64,000 nt of DNA from contig VZQC01000392.1 in the NCBI GenBank assembly GCA_009823505.1, positions 2,666,217 to 2,730,216 on the forward strand, read 5' to 3'. The first letter of the stretch is position 1. Every line of letters starts with the position of its first letter. The position numbers were made by a program, and so were the translations under genes. A model generated the notes under the pieces. That model searched no databases. It saw only the letters and a list, made by a program, of their open reading frames with translations, and was not told the origin of the DNA. Below, in pieces: positions 33,186 through 43,765 of this stretch. Origin of the DNA: Rhizomys pruinosus. Taxonomy: Eukaryota; Chordata; Mammalia; Rodentia; Spalacidae.

Positions 33186-34510
33186 CATTCTTGGCCAGAT
33201 CTTTCTATATGGTATACAATAGGCTGAACATAAGCCAGCAACACAAGCCCGGTAAGTAGCATCCGTTCCTAGCCTGTGCTGCAGCACTACAACCAGGCTC
33301 CTACCTAACCATGAGCGTTTATTATTAGTCAGAATATTTGGCCACAACAATTAAGAATTTATTAACCATGCTTAAGTCAATGTTCCGCTTTACTTAGGAG
33401 TTGTATGGTCATTAAAGTACCACACCTTATCACAACACGCCCGCTGGGAGTGTTAGCAACCACACGTAACAGCGTACTAATCTGATTTGGAATGAGGGAT
33501 TTGAAGGGACAATGTTTTGGCTCCTACCCTCTGAGGTTGATTTGGATCCTAGGGTCCTGCATTGCCACTTTTGTATATGTCCTGTGGCAGCAAGTCACCA
33601 GTCATCCCAAGCCATGGAAGTCTTGGAGATTCACTAAAAAGGACTTCATCCTGCCAGTTGTCCAGTCACAGGAGGAAAAGTCCATTAAAGGAAAGTCCCC
33701 TCATGCCTCAAAGGGAAGCTCTGGTCACGCAAGGCCTGACCTTGTCCTCACTAGATGGAACTGGTGAAGAGAGCCAGGCGCAGGCCTGAGTGACCCCTTA
33801 AGGACCAAAACCTCAACCGACCTTAACAACAAAACCACTTTCATCATTTATCTGAGCTAACTGTGTGGTTTTAGACACCCCAACAGGAAAACTGTAACTA
33901 GAAATAAGAAAATGAATAAGTTTATAATCAGAGAAATAGGTGAGAGATCTACTGTGCCAAGTTAGGAATCTACTGTGTCATGTTTGAAAATATCTCAGAG
34001 ATAGATGACAAATCTAATGTGCCATGCCAGAAAATACCACCTTTTATATTCTCATGGTTATGGCTCTCTTTCTGGAGCCCTGTGTATTAAAAGTGGCCCT
34101 CATTCTAGAGCTCTGTGTGCTAAAACTTTTTCCAATTTCTCAAGCCAGGGTACACATCCTTTTTCCCTCTGTATTCCCTAGACTGGGACCCTCAAATTGC
34201 TAATGCACCCAGAATCTCCCCCAACCCGTTGGTACTGTGATGTCCTTGCACTGGTATACTCATGTACGACTCAACCAGCTTGACCAGCTTGTCCTTTCAG
34301 TTTCAGAGAAACATCCACTAAGTACTGGCCACTATCGATCTGGACCAAACCCACTGGGCAGGGCACCCAGAGCAGCCAAAATTGGAAACTGGATTCTAAC
34401 CCTTTAGCCTGACAGCTGTTCCCCCCAGGACTTCGCCCCTGATCAGCTCAGAAGCAGATACAGAAGAGACAGACCTCCACCCTTTTTTCCTATAGAAACA
34501 AAGGCTGGAA
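33186..34510 (+). other. 3' internal part of the retrovirus, single copy here
   Basis: This stretch lacks a partner in the inverted element. Open frames at 33492-33767 are short and do not resemble retroviral proteins that I can name. The bases directly before the LTR (about 34495-34510) are purine-rich, as a degenerate polypurine tract would be. Confidence 0.45.
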
Positions 34511-34872
34511 TGTCAGGTTTTGAGATCCAACCCATTGGAATGCAGAGACATCTAAGACTGGAGGTCCAAGAACATGCTCTACCAGGCCATCCTTTGGTTT
34601 TTATGTATGCTAAGAAGCAGGACACCACTGATGACTCAGGAATCTTCCGCCTCTCCGCCTGGCCTTCCGACCCACCCCCCCCCCTCACTGGAGCCCACGC
34701 CCACCTTCCCCCTTAAATTCCCAAGCCAAATGCCATTCTGGGCTTGGCTCGAACTACCTCTCCCCTAAGCCTAGCCCCAGCTACACTGAATTAAACTTTT
34801 GCCTCCGCAAGAAACATTAGAAGACCCTCGATGGCCGTTCCAATTCTGGGGGGAAGTGCGCCATAACTTACA
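34511..34872 (+). mobile_element. Retroviral LTR, copy 2 (3' LTR)
   Basis: Sense LTR with TGTCAGG start and CTTACA end. Slightly longer than the 330-bp copies because of scattered small insertions. Followed directly by GCAAT and inverted block X'. Confidence 0.85.
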
Positions 34873-35334
34873 GCAATTAGAGACATGGATAGACTCTCTG
34901 CATTGGCGGGGGCTGGGTTAGGGAAGCTGATAGTACAGGACTGTGGCATTGCTGCAGTGAAACCCACAAGCGTAATTTATTGTTAATGGATGTTGAAAGA
35001 CCATGGTTAGTCCTGCTGTGTTGCTGGCTCAGTAAATGCTCAGGTCACCCAGCAGGACCCGCTCTGTCCCACCAACCCACACAGCTGAACGGGCTGGCAG
35101 GTGTTCCCCTTGAGCTGTCCGCAGCCCCTACCCAACACTTTTCCTGAGATCCAGAGTTGCTCTGATTAAGGACAGAGGGACGGGAAAGTTGTGGGCCTTG
35201 GGAAACCCTTGCTCCAGTGTTGGAAGACGCGCACATCCGGGGAGGGATCCAGTGCTTTGGTGAAGCAGGGGGAAATCTCCCAAATCGAACTGAGCTCCGT
35301 AAGGACGCTTTTCTTATCCAGCTTTGGACAGGAG

Positions 35335-36268
35335 AGCTCGGTGAGCCCAGGGGAGACGGCACTCTGCAGGTGAGCCCAGGGGAGACGGCACTCTCCAGGT
35401 GAGCCCAGGGGAGAGGGCACTCTGCAGGTGAGCCCAGGGGAGACGGCACTCTCCCAGGGAGCCCAGGGGAGACGGCACTCTGCAGGTGAGCCCAGGGGAG
35501 ACGGCACTCTGCAGGTGAGCCCAGGGGAGAGGGCACTCTCCCAGGGAGCCCAGGGGAGATGGCACTCTGCAGGTGAGCCCAGGGGAGAGGGCACTCTCCC
35601 AGGGAGCTCAGGGGAGATGGCACTCTGCAGGTGAGCCCAGGGGAGAGGGCACTCTCCAGGTGAGCCCAGGGGAGATGGCACTCTGCAGGTGAGCCCAGGG
35701 GAGATGGCACTCTGCAGGTGAGCCCAGGGGAGATGGCACTCTGCAGGTGAGCCCAGGGGAGATGGCACTCTGCAGGTGAGCCCAGGGGAGATGGCACTCT
35801 GCAGGTGAGCCCAGGGGAGATGGCACTCTGCAGGTGAGCCCAGGGGAGATGGCACTCTGCAGGTGAGCCCAGGGGAGATGGCACTCTGCAGGTGAGCCCA
35901 GGGGAGATGGCACTCTGCAGGTGAGCCCAGGGGAGATGGCACTCTGCAGGTGAGCCCAGGGTAGATGGCACTCTCCCAGGGAGCCCAGGGGAGACAGCAC
36001 TCTGCAGGTGAGCCCAGGGGAGACGGCACTCTGCAGGTGAGCCCAGGGGAGAGGGCACTCTCCCAGGGAGCCCAGGGGAGAGGGCACTCTCCCAGGGAGC
36101 TCAGGGGAGATGGCACTCTGCAGTTGAGCCCAGGGGAGAGGGCACTCTCCCAGGGAGCTCAGGGGAGATGGCACTCTGCAGTTGAGCCCAGGGGAGAGGG
36201 CACTCTCCCAGGGAGCTCAGGGGAGATGGCACTCTGCAGGTGAGCCCAGGGGAGACAGCACTCTCCAG
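35335..36268. repeat. 29-bp minisatellite, array 2, about 32 units
   Basis: Reverse complement of array 1. The + strand unit is 'ggcactctgcaggtgagccc' plus 'aggggagat'. About ten consecutive units at 35665-35955 are identical, a local homogenisation not present in array 1. Long frames on both strands are artefacts. Confidence 0.97.
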
Positions 36269-38829
36269 GTGAGCCCCTGCGTCCCTGCAAACACAGGAGG
36301 CAACCTAAAGAGGTAAGACTGAAGGGTTGGTTTGAGCTCATGGCTTCAGAGCTTTGAGTCCACTGTGTGGAGGAAGTGGGGGACCGACAGCCAGTTATGC
36401 ATGGCGGCAGGAGTGTAAGGACCAGGGAGCCAAGAGAGACAGGAAGATGGGGCCCAGGAAATGACTCAGCTGTGACCTACTCCAACCCCAGAGGCCACTT
36501 CTCCCAAAGTCCCAGAGCTTCCCAGCACAGCACCACCACTGGGAACAAGAATTCAAACCATGATGCCTGCCACTGGCATTGAACTGGCACTCAACCTGGA
36601 CTCTCAAACCACATGAATCCTTACAACATCGCAACTTGAATGGGTGAATTGTAACCCTTCGAGGAGGTGGCAGAAGCCTGCAGGGCGGGGTTAAGACACA
36701 CAGTGCAGGAAGGTATCTCAGATGGTGGTTTGCAACAGAAGCAACTGGACTACAAAATCCCTGAAGAATTCCACCTGCCAGATGACCTCTGGGACCAGGG
36801 AAACTGACCTCAGGGGGAAGGATGCTGCAGAGCGCATGAGAAAGCTGGAAGTGAAGAGCTTGACCAGTGCTGAGAAGCTGAGGTTAGACCAGGCCAGGAG
36901 TCCCCAGCTTTGCTGCTTGGCACCACTTATGCTGTCTTCCTGGGAGCCTTTATTGGAAGCTCAGCCTTTGACGTTCACATAGAATTTGCTTATGACCAGT
37001 GCTAAGGCAGGACAAAACATGGGCATCTACCATCACTGCAGAGAGAAAACAGCACAGCGCAGCCAAGGCGGTGACTGTGCCAGAAACAGACCTCCTGTGA
37101 TGCGTGCACACAGGGGTGATGGGGACCATACCCAGCATTCCAGAAGCCTCTGCATCAGCAAAGCCTGAAGTCTGTTAACTATTAGTGAGCAGGGCACTAT
37201 TGTCCTTAAGGGATGGGGTAGGGCTACATGGGAGAATACTGAGAGAGGAGGCCACTTGGATAGGCCACGGACAGGCTGGGGACCACCCAACCTTGAGCAG
37301 GAAACAGAGCAATCTCACCCTGAAATGGAGGGGTGTGGTCAGAGAGGCTAAAGTGATGGGGACCATGACCACAGAGCCCCTCACACCAGAAGCTATGGTC
37401 AGCAACCCACCCCAAGTGGCCTCTCCACTTGGAGCACTCTGCTCACAGGAATTCTGCGAGGTGGGGAACACCCCTGCATGAGCCAGGGGATCACTACAGC
37501 TACCAAAGGAAGCTCACACAGCCAGGAAAAAGGACGCCCACAGAAGGGGCCATGGGCAGCCTTGCAGGACTTTAGCTTCATAATTCCTAGATTCACAAGA
37601 TGACCCTGAACAACAAGGAGTCAGCGACTGCCTCTGGAAGATGGAGCTCACTTTTCAAGGATCACTCCAGTCCCAACTCCTCGTCTGGGCCACCCCATGT
37701 CTCACGTCAGTGTTAACAGTGGCTGTCCTGTCTCTGCTGCCCACCTGTAACACCAGTACCACTGTGGCAGCCACGATGACTACACTAGAGTAGCACCGAC
37801 TCCTCCAGGGAAGAAGGAAACTGCCTGGGGGGGGGGCTGCCCGTCCAATGTGGGCTTGCCGCTCGCCCCTCCCTCAGTCTAAGCAGTCTGAGAAAACTGA
37901 GCTGTCACCAAGATATACAGTCCCTCTGTCAAAGCCCAACTAGAAATAAGACACATAACGCCGCCAGCCGTTGCTTTAGTCAGACCCCTTACTGTGGGAA
38001 CAACTTGCAGTAGCATGGAAAGACAGGACTAAAATGGGACGGACCCCTAACTCCAGGGTGTAGGTTTTGCTGCTCCTGTTCCAGGAACTTCAAAACAGGA
38101 CTGGGCAGCGACGGTCTCAGCAAAGTCATTGCCCTCGTGCATGATGCGCCTGACGTTCATCCCGCACATTTAGAAAGCGGGTGTGGTGGGTGACACATAA
38201 TGCCTGGCAAACCCCAGCCTCAGAGTCAAGCGGGAACTCCATGGAGTTTGAGCTGGCTGGCAAGACTAACTGCCTGGTGAGCTCCAGGGGCAGTAAGAGC
38301 CGGCCAAAGAAAAAAGAAAGGCAGACAGTACCATGAGGGAGAGACTCAAGTGTTGTCCTCTGGCTTCTGGTTCACACCACAACAACGACACATAGCACCA
38401 CACACACACACCACACACACACACCACACACACACAACAATCACAATCCACAAGCAAACTGTAAAAAAAAAATAAAAATAAAGTAAAAAACTTTCAACTG
38501 AGAAAAATGAAATTGCTACACAGAGATAATGTGTTTTCCTAAGAACAGCTCAAACCCAGTATGAAAACAACAATAAGCCATCTTACTGAGGGCCCGGATG
38601 TTTGTGAAACCATCTGGTTTAGTGTCCAGGATGTTGTGACATCTGGTTTAGTGTGCCCTTCTGTCCCAAATCCACACAGCATGACTCATAAAACCACCTT
38701 AGATTTTCATTTGCAAAAAGCAAATTACTTTAAAAAAATAAGCCACCTCAAATATTTGCTTCATTTTTAAAAAGTTTTGATTAATTTAAAAAAAAGAACT
38801 AGTTTATTTAGTATTAATTTTGTTGGCTA

Positions 38830-39012
38830 CTATGACTGGTGTGCTTTTCAGGAGGTCAAGATGGCAGTACATGCGCATGGTCAGCTGAATCCTCTAGGAG
38901 ATGGAGTTACAGGTGATCTTGAGCCACCTGATGTGGTGCTGGGAACTGAAACTTGAGTCCGCGGCAAGAGCAGCCAGTTCTCTTAAACTGCTGAGACCAT
39001 CTCTCCCAGCGC
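38830..39012 (-). repeat. B2 SINE, antisense (in block X')
   Basis: Inverted counterpart of the B2 at 19092-19315, with more indels. Retains 'ggagttacaggtgatcttga' and 'gcaagagcagccagttctct'. Confidence 0.8.
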
Positions 39013-39187
39013 CCAAGTTTTGCTTAAAGTGTAGAGCATTGCTTCATCTTAGTAAACCTTTTTTTGTGCGTACACATCTGTTGAGAGTGTAACGTCCAGA
39101 TCCCATGGGTTTTCTGGGTTGGGGATATCTCAGCTGGTAAAGTGCTTTCTACACAAAGCGTGAAGGATCTAGAATATTGATCCTAGA

Positions 39188-39345
39188 TCGAATTTTTTTT
39201 GGTGTTTTTGAGACAGGGTCTTCATGTAGCCCCGTGTCCTAGAACTCAATATGGAGACCAGGGTTGCCTTGACTCACAGAGATCCACCGATGCCTCTGCC
39301 TCCAAGTGCTGGGATTAAAGGCGTGTGCTGCCATATGCGCTATAT
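39188..39345 (-). repeat. B1 SINE, antisense (in block X')
   Basis: 'tttttgagacagggtcttca' to 'gggattaaaggcgtgtgctg'; inverted counterpart of the B1 at 18780-18930. The junction with retroviral sequence follows at about 39352. Confidence 0.85.
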
Positions 39346-41983
39346 TGCCACATTTGCCCACAATGGGCACAGGCCAGTCCAATGAAGGCAATTGAGGTTT
39401 CTCAGCTCAGGTGTATCAAGTTGACATTAAACCTATGCAGTAAGTCCTACAATTTGCTCTTTAAGGTCTATGAAGGTCATTTAGGTACTCAAAGTACAAT
39501 GATTTAAACCATGCAAGGCAAAAGTTTCTAACAACATAGGCCATGAAACAAACCCAAGATAATAAAGGGGTTAAAAACAGTACCTTCTCAAATGAAGGCC
39601 ATGTCACTTGTCCCCAGATTTTGAATTATAGCTTTGAAAAGGAAAAGGAAGTGGGGGCATTGTCACATACCAGCAGCAGGCAGATAATACTTAGGGCTCA
39701 CCCAAATTGGTTACACTCGGACTGTCCGTGTGGTCACCGGAAGCAAAACCTAATTTTTCCCAAAGATGTTAAAAGAAACATGTGCAAAGTATAACAGATA
39801 TACAAAACAATTTTAGTATGCATGGGTAACTCCATATATGTCTGTTTTACTTGACACTGTAACTAGATATATAGTACCTGGTAGGTGGAACACAATTTTT
39901 TGTATATGCCATAATTACATTATAGAATTCTTAAAAGTGAACAGTATTTCATGCATATACTCATAAATAATGTTCTAATAAATACATTTGGCGATGACAC
40001 TTTGTAAAGGTTGTGCTAAGCAAAGGCACATTTATTGTAATCATACAGATAGCTCTTAATATGCTGTTTAACAATGTCATACACACACATTTATGCACAC
40101 ATTCCTTTAAAAGATTTTTATCCTAGCAGTTGTATTGAACTGTCATATACATTGGAAAAAACACCTTTAGAAACATTATTTAAAACATGCAGCTCTGATT
40201 AATTGCGCTGCCAAGGCTGAGATGACATCTTGCACCTGGTTTTAAAACTATGATCTCATTGAAATACTTTAACACGTGATAGAAAACAGAATTATATATA
40301 ATAAAGAACTGACAATAGCAAAGGTACTTAGGCTGTTTCATTGGAGGGGAGGGGATTGCAGGGGAAGCAATGCGCCACTGTCCAAGTACCAGAGTATGAA
40401 TGAATCCAGGGATTTTTTAAAAGTGGTCTCTGGTGAGAAGGACAGTTACATAGCACAGGAGGAAAAAAATCTGTTAGTGAACCCGTAAGGGTAAAAAAAT
40501 CAGGTCTTCAGACATCTGGAAACAAGAAAAAACTGGAAAAGAAAATTTTTAGTTGAAATACCTGTGGAAAAATAATTTGGACAAAGAAATAAAACCTTCA
40601 GAAAAACAGTGTAGAAACCTAGGAACCCGGGTTCAAATCAGGCCTTTGAAAAAAAAATTTAAGAGGCATGCCAAAAGTAAACTTAATTTTTGTTTGTGCG
40701 CAACATAGAATAAAACAAGTTTGAAGTGGCCACTTTGTTTTGACAAAAACACAGAACATGGACACATGACAGTTACAAAGACACATTGAAGAACGGTTAT
40801 GACAAATGGTTGTAACACACAGACAGGTTTGGATAGACACATGACCTAACTGTATCCATTAACTCTGGACAGTGGGAAAATCCCCTTTTATCTAAAGTTG
40901 TCTTTCCTTGTCCAGGCTGTAGACAATTATCACATTTACAAAGAATCACTTAGAGTTTAAGACATTTGCTTAGGTGGAAAATAGACTGTATGCCCTACTG
41001 TGCTTTGCAACACAGCCTGTTCTTGTACACCTGTGAAGGATGGTGGACTGGGTAAGCAGGAAAATCTGGTGGCTTGTGCATATTACCTGCTAATTTAATG
41101 AGAATAAATTTAGTTAGTGGAAAAATCAAAAGATCCCAGCCAAGTGAAAGATTACTCCCTGAGGGAAATGCTGGATGCTAGTGAGACAGGGTGTGGTCAG
41201 CAGACCTTCTTAGTCTTAGATAGAGGCTTCTCAAAAGATCCCAACCAAGCCAAAGTTTACTGCCTGAGGCAAAAACTGGGTGCAGGTTGGGCAGGGCATG
41301 GTCAACACACCTTGTTAATTTCAGACACAGGGGTTTGCATCCCAAAGTAGACAAAAATGGATTTCTGAATAAAATGGGGTTTAAAAGGAAAAAACAATGA
41401 AATAGAAAATGCCAAAATCTGAAATAATCCCTTAAAATTTAGGCAAGTTTTGTAAACAAAATATAAAAAAACCAAAATTGTGAAAGGATCAGAATATGCC
41501 ATTAAATAAATTGCAAGAGAATTAGAATATAGAAATATAGCATTAGTTATTACAAGGTCTGATGTAAATTCAGGCTTCCTGCCACGTGGTCTTGTTGTGG
41601 CTCAGCAGAAATGGGGCAGCTGTGCAGCAGACCCGGGAGAGGAGAGAGCTGTACGAAGGAAGTAAAGTTTTTTAGCCTCAGAAGATAGGGGAACGGCGTG
41701 GAGGACGAGTCCTCTAATGGGAAGTGGTGTGGAGGCATACATCCTCTAACAGGGCTGGTCAGAGACTCCAGGTCTGGAGTGTCTCTGAAGCAGAATGGGA
41801 GGCTAAAATGAAGGAATTGGAGGGTAGACAGGCAGAGAGAAGGAGGGAGAAGGAAGACGGAGGGAAGCAGGAGAGAGTACTGCCTTTGCACGGGAACCCA
41901 GTTGAAGCCTGTGGATTCAAAACAATGAGGGGCTAATGCTGAGAGAAGCAGAGGGAGAAGGGAGGAGTACAAGGGGAATGAAG

Positions 41984-42032
<49 letters not shown>

Positions 42033-43412
42033 GATGTCTGGAGAAATACTCGGCTGGCAAGTCCAGGGGTTGCAAAAATTAAGTGTAAAAAAGCAGGAAA
42101 CAATAAAAAAGGCACAGGAGGCATAGGTCACTCTAGGAGCATGCTTTACTTCCACCTGGGACTGCCAGTGTGAGCCGCCTGCAGACACGTGGTGGGACCA
42201 GACAGCATGGCCAGGGGCAGAGAGAAAAGGGTGGGACTGGGACAGACAGAGAGAGAGAGAGAGAGGCACAGAGGAGAGCCTAGGTCGGCCACCCAAGGTC
42301 AAAAGCAGAGGTGGAGTTCTGGTTTAGTGTATAGGAGGGGGACAGGAGTCTTGAATAGAGAGAGGGACTAGAGTGAAGGGCAAAGAATGCCTGTACACAC
42401 AAGCATTCTGATCATTTACCAGAGCGCTGGCAGAAGTCTCTCACAGCTGAGAATTCAGAGATCTAAGGTACTTAAAGAGTGTAGGAGACACTCCAAGGGT
42501 GTGAGGCCCAGGGCCTCTCCTTTAGAGTGTGAGGCTCCCATATTGGGAGTCGGAGGCTGAGGAAGAAGGGAGAGGGAGAGAGGGAGAGAGAGAAAAGAGG
42601 TTTGTAGGAAGGAAAATAGATTCTTTTTAGTCTCAGCACCCACCCGAGCACTAAGGTGTGTCCGCCTTAGTTATAAGTGGGCGCTCAGAGACCCCAGGTC
42701 CGTGTGACCAGTGTGGGAGTCTCTGAAATCAGGGCCTGCAGGTCTGTGAAGTCAGTGTCCCAACAGTCACAGAAGAGGCCAAAATTCGGGTCCAGAGTCT
42801 GTCCCCAGCGACCCGGTAATAGACAGCAAACTGGACGGGGAAAATCGGAGGGAATCCCTGATTTAGCCGGCACTCAGGGATCCAAAAACGGAAATGGAAC
42901 GGGAGACTAAAAAGAATGGAAAAAGAGGATCGGAGGGAAGGCAGGTGGAAAGCAGTAGTTAAGATAGGAAGTGTAGAGGCAGAGGGGGCAGCTAGAGGGG
43001 GCAGAACATACACAGGGTTACACAGAAGGTAGGGTGGGAGATGGAATCTCCCCTCACTCAGGTGCCCATCTGGCTGGCTGCCCACAAGGCGACTTAGGAA
43101 GTCTTACCATGAAGGCCACATGTATAAACCCCATGCTCGGTCATTACGAGTGTGATGAATGCCTGATGAGGTGAAACAACTTCGGCAGAACTGTGAGTTA
43201 GGGCCCAATCAGATTCTGTAGCCCGAGAGCTGTGGAACCATAACACACACTCTTAACTTTCATGCACAGTCACACGGGAATAGAGTAGGGTAGGAAAAAG
43301 AGAGGAGAGAAGGTACCTGTGGCCGAATGCTGGTGTAGCCTGTGCTCGGTATCTGGCTTACCAGCTACCCCAAAGCTGCTCCGAGGGGCAGGGGGGGGGC
43401 GGGAAAAAAGGC

Positions 43413-43432
43413 GATCTGAGTCACCGGCACCA
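43413..43432 (-). promoter_or_regulatory. Retroviral primer binding site, tRNA-His-like
   Basis: On the - strand, TGGTGCCGGTGACTCAGATC lies 3 nt after the LTR end. TGG is the complement of the tRNA 3' CCA. The rest matches the 3' end of tRNA-His as I recall it, apart from one extra G and one or two substitutions. Position directly after the LTR supports the call; the tRNA identity is an inference. Confidence 0.7.
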
Positions 43433-43435
43433 GAA

Positions 43436-43765
43436 TGTAAGGTTATGGCGCGCTCCCCCCAGAATGAAAGGCCACGAGGTCTAAGTTCTTCGGAGCAAAG
43501 TTTAATTCAGGGTAGCCGGGGCTAGGCTCAGGGGAGAGGTAGAGCCAAGCCCAGAATGGCATCTGGCTTGGGAATTTAAGGGAGAAGGTGGGAGTGGGAT
43601 TCAGTGAGGGTGGGGTGGGTCGGAAGGCAAGGCGGAAGATTCCTGAGTAATCAGTGGTGGCCTGCTTTTGCATAACCAAAGGCTGGCCTGGTAGAGCAGG
43701 GTCTTGGACCTCCGGTCTTAGGTGTCTCTGCATTCCAATGGGCTTCTGGAGCTCACGACCTGACA
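43436..43765 (-). mobile_element. Retroviral LTR, copy 3 (5' LTR)
   Basis: A 330-bp antisense LTR, TGTCAGG to CTTACA on the - strand. On its right it is followed by ATTGC and block Y', as at the solo LTR. On its left it continues into the primer binding site rather than ATTGC. The open frame over it is incidental. Confidence 0.88.

Larger units (their letters stand above)
28712..34872 (+). mobile_element. Endogenous retrovirus, 5'-truncated, with 3' LTR
   Basis: Internal sequence from 28712 to 34510 followed by a 362-bp 3' LTR (34511-34872). The LTR starts TGTCAGG, ends CTTACA and is followed by GCAAT, the target-site half also found at the solo LTR. Its left end is cut at the N, so the 5' LTR and primer binding site are missing. 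The first 4.5 kb match, in inverted orientation, the sequence attached to the 5' LTR at 43436-43765; this is what identifies it as retroviral leader and internal DNA. I see no gag, pol or env frame of useful length. The interior is a pyrimidine-rich tract (29570-30560) followed by AT-rich DNA, so this looks like a defective, non-coding provirus. Confidence 0.72.
34873..39352 (-). repeat. Inverted-duplication block X'
   Basis: Reverse-complement copy of block X (18780-23085). It contains the second 29-bp array (35335-36268), the inverted ORR1-type LTR (about 36318-36560), single-copy DNA (36590-38100), a CA-rich tract (38397-38446), a B2 (about 38830-39012) and a B1 (about 39188-39345). Divergence from X is small at 34.9-38.0 kb and clearly larger, with many indels, at 38.0-39.35 kb. 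Confidence 0.9.
39353..43765 (-). mobile_element. Endogenous retrovirus, 5' half, antisense
   Basis: Read on the - strand: 5' LTR (43765-43436), a 3-nt spacer, primer binding site (43432-43413), then a purine/pyrimidine-biased leader and AT-rich internal DNA, stopping at about 39352 where block X' begins. It is an inverted relative of 28712-33185; the two differ by many substitutions and indels, clearly more than the flanking segmental duplications do. No intact retroviral protein frame is visible. The 250-residue - strand frame at 41550-42302 is Ser/Pro/Leu-rich and derives from the CT-biased leader. Confidence 0.75.

Noticed and set aside
41550..42302. 250-residue - strand frame inside the antisense retrovirus, as a possible retroviral protein
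   Set aside because: Ser/Leu/Pro-rich from CT repeats, none of the motifs of gag, protease, polymerase or envelope, and not preserved in the inverted relative.
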